In this document: piece after piece, positions 27,150-36,167 of the stretch | Numbering within the stretch: position 1 is the first letter of the stretch | How the letters are laid out: each line of letters starts with the position of its first letter | Notes under the pieces: model-generated | Told to the model about the DNA's origin: nothing | What the model saw: the letters and a program-made list of their open reading frames with translations, nothing else | Database searches by the model: none | Source: RGIG4097 sp964599875 | Lineage (GTDB): Bacteria > Bacillota > Clostridia > Christensenellales > CAG-917 | Assembly: GCA_964599875.1 (NCBI GenBank) | Contig: CAZRHE010000002.1 | Span: 62,001 to 126,000 of the forward strand | Reading direction: 5' to 3' | DNA length: 64,000 bases | Program-made: the position numbers and the translations under genes

Positions 27150-27391
27150 AAGTAAGAAGTAATAGTGAAGGAGTAAGAAGTGCCGGCGGGACACCCGCAC
27201 CCGTTTCGAAGCGTGCTATAAATACACTCAATTATGCAATATACAGAAAAGGTGAATAAATATGCGGGAAATGTATAAAGAGTGCACGCGGAAGGTGCTT
27301 TTTCGATTTATCGCGAAAAAGCAAGACAGGGCGGATATTTGAACAAAAAATAAAAAATGTATGAAAATTTCATTAAAATTAAATTAAAGTC
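27150..27391. other. Intergenic stretch without a convincing gene
   Basis: About 240 bases lie between the MoxR operon terminator and the next promoter. They contain a 9-bp hairpin GCTTTTTCG / CGAAAAAGC (27297-27305 with 27314-27322) without a T-run. A 26-codon reading frame (27262-27342) with AAGGTG upstream is also present; I do not consider it supported. Nothing else is recognised. Confidence 0.5.
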
Positions 27392-27420
27392 TTTACAAAC
27401 GAAAAAAACGGGTGTATTAT
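27392..27420 (+). promoter_or_regulatory. Predicted promoter of the His/Cys-repeat lipoprotein gene
   Basis: TTTACA (27392-27397), 17 bases, TATTAT (27415-27420), in a very AT-rich context, then AAGGAG at 27470-27475 before the ATG at 27485. Confidence 0.75.
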
Positions 27421-27484
27421 TATACAAAATATCGCAGTATATTTGAAATTTCGAAAAAAAATACATAATAAGGAGCTTACAGAA

Positions 27485-30400
27485 ATGAAAAAGTTCACCA
27501 AAAAACTTACGTTTGCATTTGTGTTGGTTTTGGCATGTGTTCTTGCTCTCACTATGATGGTCGCATGTAACGGCAACGGCGAACCTCAACCCCAAGAGCC
27601 TGCACATACTCACAACTACACCAAATGGGCGAGTGACGAAACAAATCACTGGAAGGTTTGCGACGGCGCAGATTGCACTGCAATAGACGAAACTTCGATT
27701 GCGGCGCACGTTGACAGCGATAGCAACGGCGTTTGCGACGAATGCGGTCGCGAAGGTTTGCACGTCCACACTTACGTTTGGAAGAGCAATGCTGAAAAGC
27801 ACTGGCAAGAATGTAGTGATAGTGCTTGCAGCGCAAAGACTGCTGAAGCCGAACATAACTTTGGCGAAGGCAACACTTGCGAAGTTTGCGATTACGTCCG
27901 TCACGTCCATGATTACAAATGGGTAAACGACGAAACCAATCACTGGAAAGTCTGCAAGGATTCTGATTGCTCCGCAATAGAAGAAGGCTCGACCGCAGCG
28001 CACGCAGACACCGATGGTGACGAACTTTGCGATACTTGCGGATACGACATGCACGTACATGCGTACACCCAACAAAAGTACGATGAAACTTATCACTGGA
28101 TGGGATGCCCTAAAGACAGCGCACTTGACGAAGATACCAAAGCAAAGCACACCGATGCGGACGAAGACGGCAACTGCGATACTTGTGGTAGAAAAATAAC
28201 CCACAGCGTTATCGTCAAAGGCCCCGACGGCAATCCTATCGCAGGACTTACCGTGTCTATCGACTTCGGCGATGAAAAGACCACCGACGCAGACGGCAAA
28301 GTAACGTTCGACGGTTTTGCACCCGATGAAGGCTATATCTCTATCGAAGGATACGATAATGCATATCTTTATCTTACGGAATATACTGAAACCGGCAAAT
28401 TCACTTATGAAATAACTCTCACCGAAGAAGTTACCAACACTTTCAAAGTTAAGACTGCGGCAGGCGGTACCGTCCTCGGCGGCATCACCGTCAAAGTCAT
28501 GAGCGGCGAAACCGTCCTTGCAAGCGGTGCGACCGATGCGGAAGGCTTGGTTGAACTCACTTACAAGTGGAGCAATAACAATTATACGATTGCCCTCGAA
28601 AACCTTGGCGAAAACTATTATTTCGACGGCAAAACCATTCGTGGCGACAACTATGAAAGCGTACAAAATATCAACGTCAAAGAATATAAAACCTATACCG
28701 TTACCGTAGAACTCGGCACCGGTGTGGAACTCACTACCGAAGGCCTTGTCGTTGAATTGTACGAAAGCAATTATTGGACCGGCGCCGAAACCAAAGCCGG
28801 TAGCGGCACCGTCAATGCAGAAGGCGTTGCAACCATCAAAACCACTGCAAGCGGAATGAATGCAATCAACGTCAAAATCAAAGATCTTGCATCCGATTAT
28901 ACTGCAAGTGCAACCATAGCGGCGATGTCTACGGAAACTTCCGTCACTTTGACTATTAATGCGGCAGGTTCCTCGAGTGGCGGAGATGATACTCCCGTAA
29001 GCACCACCTTGTCCGTTGGTGAACAGACAGTAAATGCAGCGGCAGGAGTCGGAACCAATTATACTTTCACGGCAGAAGAGGCGGGCACATATAAGATTTC
29101 CACCACAAACGGAGATGGTTGGATGGCTTATGGCTATGACGAGGGTATGGAATTAAGTGTTACTCTTACTGAGGGACAAACGATCACTATCAACTGCGGT
29201 TCGTACTGGGGTAGCGCATGCTCTTACATTGTAAAAGTTGAAAAGGTCGAAGGCAGCGGATCCGATACTCCCACTGCAAACGTTTTGACGCTTGGCGAAC
29301 AAGAAGTAAACGCAACGATGAACGGAACGACTTACACCTTCACTGCAACAGAAGCAGGCAACTATAAGATTTCCTCTACAGATGCAAACTTTGGTTTGAC
29401 TGATCCTAACTGCGTATTCGACGGCGTCTGGGGTGCGAATGAGAGCAAGGTTTTCACTTTGACCGAAGGACAAACGATTAGTGTCAATTTCTGCATGTAT
29501 GATGAATCTGCAAGCGGAACTTACACTGTAAAGGTTGAAAAAGTCGAAGGCAGCAGCACTCCTGATCCCGAACCCGATCCCGAACAAGCAGATTACACTT
29601 TCCCCGAAGGTGCACAAGGCACTTGGTACCTTGAAGACGGCACAGTAATCATCGTCGACGAACATACCGTCAAAGCAGACGGCGTATGGGGCGACTATTA
29701 CACCACTGAAACTGCAACCATCAACAGCGCATCCGTAACGGTCTACAAAATCCAAATTGAAGAGTTCAATTACGGTCTTTACACCGACGGAACCGATTGG
29801 TACTTTGGTGAATATCAAAGAGGAAACCTTGTTGCTGAAAAACTTCACTCCATAATATTCCCCGAAGCGGTGAGAGGCACTTGGTATATTGAAGACAGCA
29901 ACGGCACCGAAATTACCATTACTATAGATAGTTTTAGCAATGGTAATCAAACCGGATACAAATATTCGATTGTGGAAGAAAGTGGTGTCACAAAATACTC
30001 GTTTATGTTAGGACGCGCAAATTCGTACGTCTACAAAAATGGTGAAAACTGGTATTTTGTTCAAGGTCCTGAAGAATATCAACTTCTTTCTGAAGCACCT
30101 GCGGCGGCGACTATCCCTGATGCAATCCATGGCGACTGGAAAGATACTACAAATAATAAAAGCATAACCATCAGCGAAACCAAAATTACCGGTGATATCG
30201 AAGCATATAGTCAATATAATGATTTTTCTGTATCAGAGGAAGACGGAATAATTACGATTGCTGATGCTTATGAATATTGGACCATGGTATATGATTCTGA
30301 ATCCGATACTTTAGAATACGTTATGAAAGAGTGGGATTTTGAAACTAGCGCTATGGTTACCATAGAAGGATCTTTTACTAGGTCCGAAGGCGGCGACGAT

Positions 30401-30676
30401 ACTCCTCAATACGGCACTTTGACCGCGGGTGAAAACACCGTCACTGCAACTGCGGACGGTTCCAGATCGATATTCACGTCTGAAAACGGCGGAACTTACA
30501 CCGTAACGTTCGGTAGCGACGTGACTGTGCAATATTTTGAAGACTTGAGCTGGGAAACCGCTACTTCCGGTCAAGAATTTACGCTTGCAGAAGGCGGAAC
30601 GTTGTGGTTGAGATTCGCAATGACCGGTGACAACACCGAAGGCACTGTCACCATTACTGAAAAGGTCGCAGAATAA
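27485..30676 (+). CDS. Lipoprotein with four His/Cys repeats and lipocalin-like repeats
   Basis: A 1063-residue lipoprotein, lipobox TMMVAC with Cys28. Residues about 40-245 hold four tandem modules, each with H-x-H, a Trp, HW..C, a second Cys, a His and a terminal CxxCG (for example HWKVCDGADC, CDECGREG). Next come three Ig/Cna-B-like domains (about 245-510), two copies of a beta-domain starting SVGEQTVNA or TLGEQEVNA, three domains starting with GTWYLED, GTWYIED and GDWKD, and a final copy of the GEQ-type domain. The ordered His/Cys sites look able to bind metal. The ATG at 27485 has AAGGAG at ideal spacing. Codon use is less CpG-rich than in neighbouring genes. Surface-exposed; the ligand is unknown. 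Confidence 0.85.
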   Translation: MKKFTKKLTFAFVLVLACVLALTMMVACNGNGEPQPQEPAHTHNYTKWASDETNHWKVCDGADCTAIDETSIAAHVDSDSNGVCDECGREGLHVHTYVWKSNAEKHWQECSDSACSAKTAEAEHNFGEGNTCEVCDYVRHVHDYKWVNDETNHWKVCKDSDCSAIEEGSTAAHADTDGDELCDTCGYDMHVHAYTQQKYDETYHWMGCPKDSALDEDTKAKHTDADEDGNCDTCGRKITHSVIVKGPDGNPIAGLTVSIDFGDEKTTDADGKVTFDGFAPDEGYISIEGYDNAYLYLTEYTETGKFTYEITLTEEVTNTFKVKTAAGGTVLGGITVKVMSGETVLASGATDAEGLVELTYKWSNNNYTIALENLGENYYFDGKTIRGDNYESVQNINVKEYKTYTVTVELGTGVELTTEGLVVELYESNYWTGAETKAGSGTVNAEGVATIKTTASGMNAINVKIKDLASDYTASATIAAMSTETSVTLTINAAGSSSGGDDTPVSTTLSVGEQTVNAAAGVGTNYTFTAEEAGTYKISTTNGDGWMAYGYDEGMELSVTLTEGQTITINCGSYWGSACSYIVKVEKVEGSGSDTPTANVLTLGEQEVNATMNGTTYTFTATEAGNYKISSTDANFGLTDPNCVFDGVWGANESKVFTLTEGQTISVNFCMYDESASGTYTVKVEKVEGSSTPDPEPDPEQADYTFPEGAQGTWYLEDGTVIIVDEHTVKADGVWGDYYTTETATINSASVTVYKIQIEEFNYGLYTDGTDWYFGEYQRGNLVAEKLHSIIFPEAVRGTWYIEDSNGTEITITIDSFSNGNQTGYKYSIVEESGVTKYSFMLGRANSYVYKNGENWYFVQGPEEYQLLSEAPAAATIPDAIHGDWKDTTNNKSITISETKITGDIEAYSQYNDFSVSEEDGIITIADAYEYWTMVYDSESDTLEYVMKEWDFETSAMVTIEGSFTRSEGGDDTPQYGTLTAGENTVTATADGSRSIFTSENGGTYTVTFGSDVTVQYFEDLSWETATSGQEFTLAEGGTLWLRFAMTGDNTEGTVTITEKVAE

Positions 30677-30709
30677 GAAGTATCAAAACAATTTTAGCAA
30701 ACTTATACA

Positions 30710-30740
30710 GTCACGGAGGCTTTTGAGCCTCCGTGATTTT
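30710..30740 (+). terminator. Terminator of the His/Cys-repeat lipoprotein gene
   Basis: CACGGAGGCT-TTTG-AGCCTCCGTG is a perfect 10-bp stem followed by ATTTTT. Confidence 0.92.
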
Positions 30741-30759
30741 TGTAGGGGGAGATTCCCAA

Positions 30760-30787
30760 TAAAAAAATTGCCCGTCTCACGACAGGC
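30760..30787 (-). terminator. Minus-strand terminator with no annotated gene upstream
   Basis: On the minus strand, TGCCTGTC-GTGA-GACGGGCA (one T-G wobble) is followed by ATTTTTTTATT. No minus-strand coding gene lies between it and the region of the YitT gene, so it may end a non-coding transcript that passes through the inverted-repeat array at 30824-30934. Confidence 0.7.
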
Positions 30788-30823
30788 AGTTCAAAAACCG
30801 CCTTATCCGTCACCTAAACCGAA

Positions 30824-30934
30824 AAAGTTTTTACGGAAAATCCGTAAAAACTTTGTGATTTCGGGAAGTTTTTCGGTTTGGGCAGTAAAAACTATGACAA
30901 ATTCCGAAGTTTTTCGACAAAATCCGTAAAAACT
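30824..30934. repeat. Helically phased inverted-repeat array, 41-bp period
   Basis: AAGTTTTT occurs at 30824, 30865 and 30906, and its inverse AAAAACTT at 30845, 30886 (last base changed to A) and 30927. Each series has an exact 41-bp period. The pairs make three units of AAGTTTTT-N13-AAAAACTT separated by 12 bases. The first unit extends to a near-perfect palindrome of 31 bases (30823-30853); the third retains CCGTAAAAACTTT. The period is not a multiple of three and there is no supported reading frame, so this is not coding. It could be a protein-binding array on DNA or three stacked RNA hairpins. Confidence 0.85.
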
Positions 30935-31040
30935 TTTTGCGGAGTGGTTTTCGTTTCAGTCACGACAGGTTTTTCTCTCGTGTTTATGCGCGTTTTATAT
31001 AAGATATCGCGCGATTTTCATCCCCTCGAAATCACCTCAA

Positions 31041-31072
31041 GTCGAAAAACGGGGAAAATTCCCCATTTTTCG
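31041..31072. repeat. Long intergenic hairpin
   Basis: TCGAAAAA (31041-31048) and TTTTTCGA (31065-31072) flank GGGG-AAAATT-CCCC, with one mismatched position. No T-run follows on either strand, so it is not a standard terminator. It lies between the 41-bp array and the YitT promoter. Confidence 0.7.
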
Positions 31073-31131
31073 AACTGAAAGTAGGTGGCGTGATTTTTTT
31101 TCGAGGCGGGGGAGGATATCGTGCGTGTTTT

Positions 31132-31160
31132 ATTGCGAACAATGAAAAAACAGTGTATAA
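31132..31160 (+). promoter_or_regulatory. Predicted promoter of the YitT gene
   Basis: TTGCGA (31132-31137), 17 bases, TATAAT (31155-31160). The coding start is at 31207, preceded by AAGGA at 31190-31194. Confidence 0.75.
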
Positions 31161-31206
31161 TATACTAAATAAGTGCGCTCACGCACGCATAAGGATAGCC
31201 TAAACT

Positions 31207-32289
31207 ATGGATAAGAACGACATTACGGACGAAAACGTGCAAAATCTCGAAGATAATTGCGACATCGCGGAAAACGCCGCCGAAAACGATAACGAAAATA
31301 TCGATTCCGCTCAATCGGAAAGCGTCGGAATCGACGAAGTTAAAACCGAAGTCGCGGACGGCAAAAAGAAAAAACTCAATCTTAAAGAGGCGTTTACCAA
31401 AGACAATATGAAAAAGAACGGCAAGGCGCTTGTCAAGGAACTCCCTAAAGTCGCCCTTGTGCTCTTGAGTGCGCTCCTATACGTCACGGGCGTCGAACTC
31501 TTTGTCGCGGACAACGGATTCGTTACGGGCGGTATTTGGGGCATCGCGCTTATGGTCGAGCATATGACGGGGCTCACCGCAAGTTACATAATGCTTGCAA
31601 TCAACGTGCCTTTGCTTATTTTGGCGGTCATTTTCCTCGGCTGGAAGTTCACGATTTACACTTTCCTATTCGTCGGCGGACAAACCCTGTTTTCCTCTCT
31701 CGTGGAACTCATCGAAGTGTCGAAACCTATCTTTTCGGGGGACGCGCAACAACTCTTATCCGCTCTCGTCGCGGGCGCGATTATGGGCGTAGGCCTTGCG
31801 ATATGTCTTCGTTTCGGCGGTTGTACGGGGGGCACGGATATCATCAGCGTTATCCTGCAAAGGAAGAAACTCCCCGTCAGCGTGCCTTGGATTATCTTCG
31901 CAATCAACAGCGTCGTCATCGTGTCCTCCGTCTTCGTGTACGGCAAAATCGAGGCGGTCGTCTATTCCATTATCCTCGAATTCGTGGCGTCTAAAGTGTC
32001 GGATACCATTTTGAGCGGCGCGAAAGGCGCGGTCAGATTCGAAATCGTCACTTCAAAGGGGGAGGAACTCCGCGACGCTATCATCAATCGTATGGACAAG
32101 GGTGCAACCTTAATAGGCGCGAAAGGCGGTTATACTCTCGAAGACAGGTCGGTAATCGTTTGTATCGTTCACAAACGTCATACTGCCGATTTCAAGAAGT
32201 TCTTGAAAGGCATCGACCCCGACGCATTCATCAATATCGCGAAGGTTTCCTCGGTTATGGGCAAGGGCTTCAGAGGGGACAACGACTGA
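31207..32289 (+). CDS. YitT family membrane protein
   Basis: A 360-residue protein of the YitT group. An acidic, low-complexity cytoplasmic extension occupies residues 1-65. A five- or six-helix YitT membrane domain follows (about 75-275) with the family motif NGFVTGGIWGIALM and LRFGGCTGGTDIIS. The C-terminal DUF2179 cytoplasmic domain is at about 275-355 (ATLIGAKGGYTLEDRSVIVCIV). Family members are widespread in Firmicutes and their transport substrate is not established. The ribosome site AAGGA is slightly far from the ATG. The gene has its own promoter. The long acidic N-terminus is unusual compared with typical members of about 280 residues. Confidence 0.92.
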   Translation: MDKNDITDENVQNLEDNCDIAENAAENDNENIDSAQSESVGIDEVKTEVADGKKKKLNLKEAFTKDNMKKNGKALVKELPKVALVLLSALLYVTGVELFVADNGFVTGGIWGIALMVEHMTGLTASYIMLAINVPLLILAVIFLGWKFTIYTFLFVGGQTLFSSLVELIEVSKPIFSGDAQQLLSALVAGAIMGVGLAICLRFGGCTGGTDIISVILQRKKLPVSVPWIIFAINSVVIVSSVFVYGKIEAVVYSIILEFVASKVSDTILSGAKGAVRFEIVTSKGEELRDAIINRMDKGATLIGAKGGYTLEDRSVIVCIVHKRHTADFKKFLKGIDPDAFINIAKVSSVMGKGFRGDND

Positions 32290-32432
32290 TTTTTGTATGA
32301 ATATACAATGAATTTTACATAAAAATTCCGACGTAAGAAGAAAAACGCTTGCATTATACGGAATTTTATTGCACAATTATATAATAATTGAAGTCGTATC
32401 GCAGGATTCGACTTTCTATAAGGAGTTCTCAA

Positions 32433-35400
32433 ATGAGAAATAATAAGTTAGCGTTAATTTTACTCGTAGTCGTCGTGACGCTTTGTCTGTGTACGGCGTT
32501 CGTCGCTTGCAACGATAAGGGTAACGGCGACGACGGGAATAAAGTCATTCCCGGCGTGACTACCATCACCGCTCCCGACGACGGTATCGAAGACGTGGAC
32601 TACAGAGTCACCGTCCTTTATCCCGACGGCAAAACTCCCGTCGTAGGCGTCGAAGTTCAACTTTTCTTCGTTGACGACGACGATGAAGCATATTGTGGCG
32701 CGACCACCGGCTCTGACGGCGTGGCTGTCCTCAAAACAAGTAAAGAACTCGAATATTACGTCGTGCTCGTCGGCGTCCCCGAGGGATACGTTTACGAGGA
32801 CGAGGACGTCATTTTCGATAACGAAACCTCAAAAACCGTCGTTATCCAATCCGAAGTCGCGAAAAATCAATATAACGTTTCGGTATTTTCCGAAGGCGGA
32901 ATGCCTATGAACAATATCACCGTTTCTTTGAAAAACGAAAACGTCGTCGTCGGCTCTAAGGTTACGGACAAAAACGGCACCGTTTCAGTCAAAGTGGAAG
33001 AACTCGGTGAATATACCGTCGAACTCGGCGGACTTCCCACGGGTTACTCTGTGAAGGGCGGCACCATAAAAACTTCCGCAGATTCGAACAACGTCGCGAT
33101 TACCGTCGTTTCTTCGGTCATCAAAGAGAATATGCCTTCAAATCTCCGTTATCAAATGGACGATATCATGTACGATTTCTCCTTGACCACTTCGGACGGC
33201 ACGACTTTCACTCTCTCTGAAGTCCTCAAAGAGAAAAAATTCGTCATGATTAATTTCTGGGCGACTTGGTGTTCTCCTTGTAAGAAAGAATTCGAGGATA
33301 TCCAAAAAGCATACGAGCGCTATCAAGACGATATGGCAATCATCGCGATTTCCACCTCGGATAGCAGCACCGCGGTTGCGACTTTCAAAGCGGAATACAG
33401 TCCGACTTTGACTTTCGATATGTCCGGAAAAGACGACGTTTACGGTCTGTACGGTCGTTTCTCGTCCTATTTCGGTTCGACCGTCCCCGGCACCGTCTTT
33501 ATCGACCGCTACGGCAAAATCTGCAACTTCATTCAAGGCGCAGGCACGGAGGCTCTCTTCAAACAAGAATTCGCGCGTTATACGGCGGAAGATTACGTGC
33601 AAGTAGCGTACGATCCCAGCAATGACGAAATCCCCGTGGAAGAAGGGGATAAACCCGACGTCAAAATGCCTTCTTCGAGCAATATCTCCGAAAAGATTAG
33701 TCCCACCGTCAGCGGCACTTACTCCGAAGTCGGCGACGGTGAAATCTGGCCTTGGTTGCTCGGCACCGACGAAAATAACAATAATATCTTCTACGCAGGC
33801 AATATCAACCATAACAATACCGAAGCGCGCGTTACTTACGAATTCACTATCGCGGACGGTCAATTCCTCACCTTCGATTACTTCGTGAACACCGAAGATA
33901 TCGGCAACGCAGATATCGTGAGCCTGTATATAGACGGTACTTGGATGTGCGACCTCGACAGAGTGTCGGGCGGTTGGAAGACTAAATATCTCTACACGCC
34001 GAGATCCGCAAGCGACGCAGAATCGAAACATACCCTTATCATCACTTACGTCAAAGACTCCAGTGACGGCGTATACCTTACCGGCGACGAAATGGTCGCA
34101 ATCAAGAACGTTCGCACGGTTACGCAAGGGGAACTCGTAGGTGACGTCAATATCCTCCGCGAAGCATCTTGGAATTACACCGAGAAGGACGGAATCGAGC
34201 AATACACCGAATTCATCACTCCCGTTTATAACGAAGAGGACGGCTACTATCACGTCGGAACCAAAGACGGTCCGTATTTGCTTGCAAACCTCGGCGGTGC
34301 GACGCACTATAACAATTACTCCGTGTCGCAATTGTCTTCAGGCGGATTCTTCAAACTCGCAGGACTCTACGCACAAGCGGAATATATTACCGAAGGTCCC
34401 GAAAATCCTCCCGCGGGCAGTTATATCGAATACAGCAAGGGCTACGCATGGATGGCGGTGAACTCCAACCTGCCCAACTACTGCTACGTCGACAAGACTT
34501 TGAAGAATACTCTCGACGTTATGGTCAAAGAGTTCAGTAGAACCGTGTACAACGGAAGTAATCTTGGTAGATACTACAACAAAAACACGTGGCTCGAACT
34601 TTGCAACTACGTCGAAAATTATTCGGGCAACGGCATCGGCAACATCCTCGAAGGCATCTGCAACAAGGAAGCAATCGAAGCGAAGGGCGACAATCAAGCG
34701 AACCACGTCGTGGTCGATAAGACACTCGTGCCGAGAGGAATCATCCATAAGTACACCGCACCCAAGTCCGGCGCATACAGAATTTACTCCATAATTCCCG
34801 ATGAGTATGCAAGTCAACAGGGTGGTTATATCCATATCGAAAGCGATAACCTTTGGAAGAGTGAGGACGCGTCCAAGAACTTCGACCAATACGTGACTTT
34901 CGAAGAGGGCAAGACTTACTATATCGGCGTCGCATTCGACCTTCCCGGCTCCTGGGGCGAACTCGACTTCTATATCCAATACCTCGGTGAATCCTACGAT
35001 TACTTCACCTACTGCACGGACGGCTCGTACACCTTCTTGTACGACGACAACGACAATATTGTCTACGACAAGAACGGTCAAGTCGTGTTCGTTCCCAACA
35101 AGAACGACGGACTCGAAGTCGGTCTCGGCACGGACGGATATTATCATCAAAAACTTGCGGACGGTACTATCGATATGGGCGCAAACTCCTACATTTGGAT
35201 TGATATGCTCGATCGCGACTACAACGCGGATCCCGATCAATACACCACCATTTTGTACGCGTCCCTCGAATCCCTCGCAAGCGGCAAGGTCGGCGTACAA
35301 GGATTGGATTGCAAGTTCTTCGACCTCACCGGAGAGGGTGATGAGGATTATTCGGATTATATCCTCGATATCTGCAAGAAACTGAAGGAAGATGAGAATG

Positions 35401-35558
35401 CGGATAAGAGCGCGAAGACTTACGGCATGGTTAAGGCGGACGCAAAACTCGTGAATATCCTCAAGAAAGCATTGGCGAGAATAGACCACGATTCCGACGA
35501 ATCTTGGCTCGGACTTGCGTTCTACCACGAACACCTCGGCAAGTATCCCGCAGAGTAA
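32433..35558 (+). CDS. Large lipoprotein with a TlpA-like thioredoxin domain
   Basis: A 1041-residue lipoprotein with lipobox TAFVAC. Two prealbumin/Cna-B-like domains come first (about 45-135 and 140-225, for example VGVEVQLFFVDDD and SDGVAVLKTS). A TlpA/ResA-type thioredoxin domain follows at about 235-385 (INFWATWCSPCKKEFEDIQ, with active site WCSPC, then VPGTVFIDRYGKI). The long remainder is beta-rich, with a carbohydrate-binding-like segment and a C-terminus ending DESWLGLAFYHEHLG. The ATG at 32433 is preceded by AAGGAG (32420-32425). A TATAAT at 32380-32385 marks a probable promoter with a poor -35. It probably acts in thiol-disulfide exchange at the outer face of the membrane, with a fused binding module. 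Confidence 0.85.
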   Translation: MRNNKLALILLVVVVTLCLCTAFVACNDKGNGDDGNKVIPGVTTITAPDDGIEDVDYRVTVLYPDGKTPVVGVEVQLFFVDDDDEAYCGATTGSDGVAVLKTSKELEYYVVLVGVPEGYVYEDEDVIFDNETSKTVVIQSEVAKNQYNVSVFSEGGMPMNNITVSLKNENVVVGSKVTDKNGTVSVKVEELGEYTVELGGLPTGYSVKGGTIKTSADSNNVAITVVSSVIKENMPSNLRYQMDDIMYDFSLTTSDGTTFTLSEVLKEKKFVMINFWATWCSPCKKEFEDIQKAYERYQDDMAIIAISTSDSSTAVATFKAEYSPTLTFDMSGKDDVYGLYGRFSSYFGSTVPGTVFIDRYGKICNFIQGAGTEALFKQEFARYTAEDYVQVAYDPSNDEIPVEEGDKPDVKMPSSSNISEKISPTVSGTYSEVGDGEIWPWLLGTDENNNNIFYAGNINHNNTEARVTYEFTIADGQFLTFDYFVNTEDIGNADIVSLYIDGTWMCDLDRVSGGWKTKYLYTPRSASDAESKHTLIITYVKDSSDGVYLTGDEMVAIKNVRTVTQGELVGDVNILREASWNYTEKDGIEQYTEFITPVYNEEDGYYHVGTKDGPYLLANLGGATHYNNYSVSQLSSGGFFKLAGLYAQAEYITEGPENPPAGSYIEYSKGYAWMAVNSNLPNYCYVDKTLKNTLDVMVKEFSRTVYNGSNLGRYYNKNTWLELCNYVENYSGNGIGNILEGICNKEAIEAKGDNQANHVVVDKTLVPRGIIHKYTAPKSGAYRIYSIIPDEYASQQGGYIHIESDNLWKSEDASKNFDQYVTFEEGKTYYIGVAFDLPGSWGELDFYIQYLGESYDYFTYCTDGSYTFLYDDNDNIVYDKNGQVVFVPNKNDGLEVGLGTDGYYHQKLADGTIDMGANSYIWIDMLDRDYNADPDQYTTILYASLESLASGKVGVQGLDCKFFDLTGEGDEDYSDYILDICKKLKEDENADKSAKTYGMVKADAKLVNILKKALARIDHDSDESWLGLAFYHEHLGKYPAE

Positions 35559-35572
35559 AAATCAAAACCCTA

Positions 35573-35601
35573 AAAGGCGCGATGAAAATCGCGCCTTTTT
35601 C
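35573..35601 (+). terminator. Terminator of the TlpA-domain lipoprotein gene
   Basis: AAAAGGCGCGAT-GAAA-ATCGCGCCTTTT is a 12-bp perfect stem with a GNRA-type loop and a short T-run. Confidence 0.93.
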
Positions 35602-35688
35602 ATATCTCCGCGCATAGAATTTACAATATACAAAAATGCATAAAATAATGAATAAAAGTGCATAAAATGCCATTCGGCGTAAAACTTG

Positions 35689-35717
35689 TTGATTTTATCA
35701 AAATCGTGTGTTATTAT
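35689..35717 (+). promoter_or_regulatory. Predicted promoter of the small lipoprotein gene
   Basis: TTGATT (35689-35694), 17 bases, TATTAT (35712-35717). A small palindrome TTGAT-TTT-ATCAA covers the -35 region. Confidence 0.7.
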
Positions 35718-35752
35718 GTTTCGCGGAAAAATAATCAATATCGGAGGTTCAT

Positions 35753-36154
35753 ATGAACAAATTATTCAAGGTTTTGACTGCGGCAGTGGTTGCGATAATG
35801 CTGATTGCTTGCGTGGGCGTGCTCGCGGCTTGCAACGATAATAACGACAATAACAACGCGACCGATAACGGCAACAACGGCACGGTTGAAGAAAATTACG
35901 TCTATAAATTCACCGTCAAAGACGCCGACGGCAATCCTATCGAGGGCATTCAAGTGCAACTTTGCAAGGGTAGCGACTTCTGCCTTATGCCCGTATCGAC
36001 GGACGCAAACGGCGTTGCGACTTTTGGTTCCGACGATATCGAAACTCCCGACGTGTACGATATTCACGTGCTTAACGACGGTTACAATTTCGATAACGAC
36101 GCGTATAAGACCAGCGCAAATCAAAAAGATTATGAATTGACTTTGAGTAGATAA
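35753..36154 (+). CDS. Small lipoprotein with one prealbumin-like domain
   Basis: A 133-residue lipoprotein with signal MNKLFKVLTAAVVAIMLIAC and lipobox VLAAC, an Asn/Asp-rich linker (about 28-48), then a single Cna-B/prealbumin-like domain (KFTVKDADGNPIEGIQVQL). A cysteine pair, CKGSDFC, sits on the loop after VQL, followed by PVSTDANGVATF. The same fold begins the 1041-residue lipoprotein just upstream and is seen in the 491-residue lipoprotein of the MoxR operon. GGAGG precedes the ATG. Monocistronic. It lies convergent to the TlpA/4Fe-4S operon, and the exposed Cys pair makes it a candidate thiol-redox partner (inference). Confidence 0.85.
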   Translation: MNKLFKVLTAAVVAIMLIACVGVLAACNDNNDNNNATDNGNNGTVEENYVYKFTVKDADGNPIEGIQVQLCKGSDFCLMPVSTDANGVATFGSDDIETPDVYDIHVLNDGYNFDNDAYKTSANQKDYELTLSR

Positions 36155-36167
36155 TATCAAGACAAAA

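Noticed and set aside
27262..27342. A 26-codon reading frame with AAGGTG upstream, after the MoxR operon terminator.
   Set aside because: It overlaps a hairpin, has no promoter or conserved feature visible, and its composition is not distinctive; not reported as a gene.
30824..30934. CRISPR array as an explanation for the 41-bp-period repeats.
   Set aside because: The repeated elements are 8-bp inverted half-sites rather than a conserved repeat of 28-36 bp, there are no cas genes, and only three units exist.
30627..31078. Plus-strand reading frames running through the intergenic region before yitT.
   Set aside because: They cross the terminator and the 41-bp inverted-repeat array, lack ribosome sites and have low-complexity Lys/Phe-rich translations.
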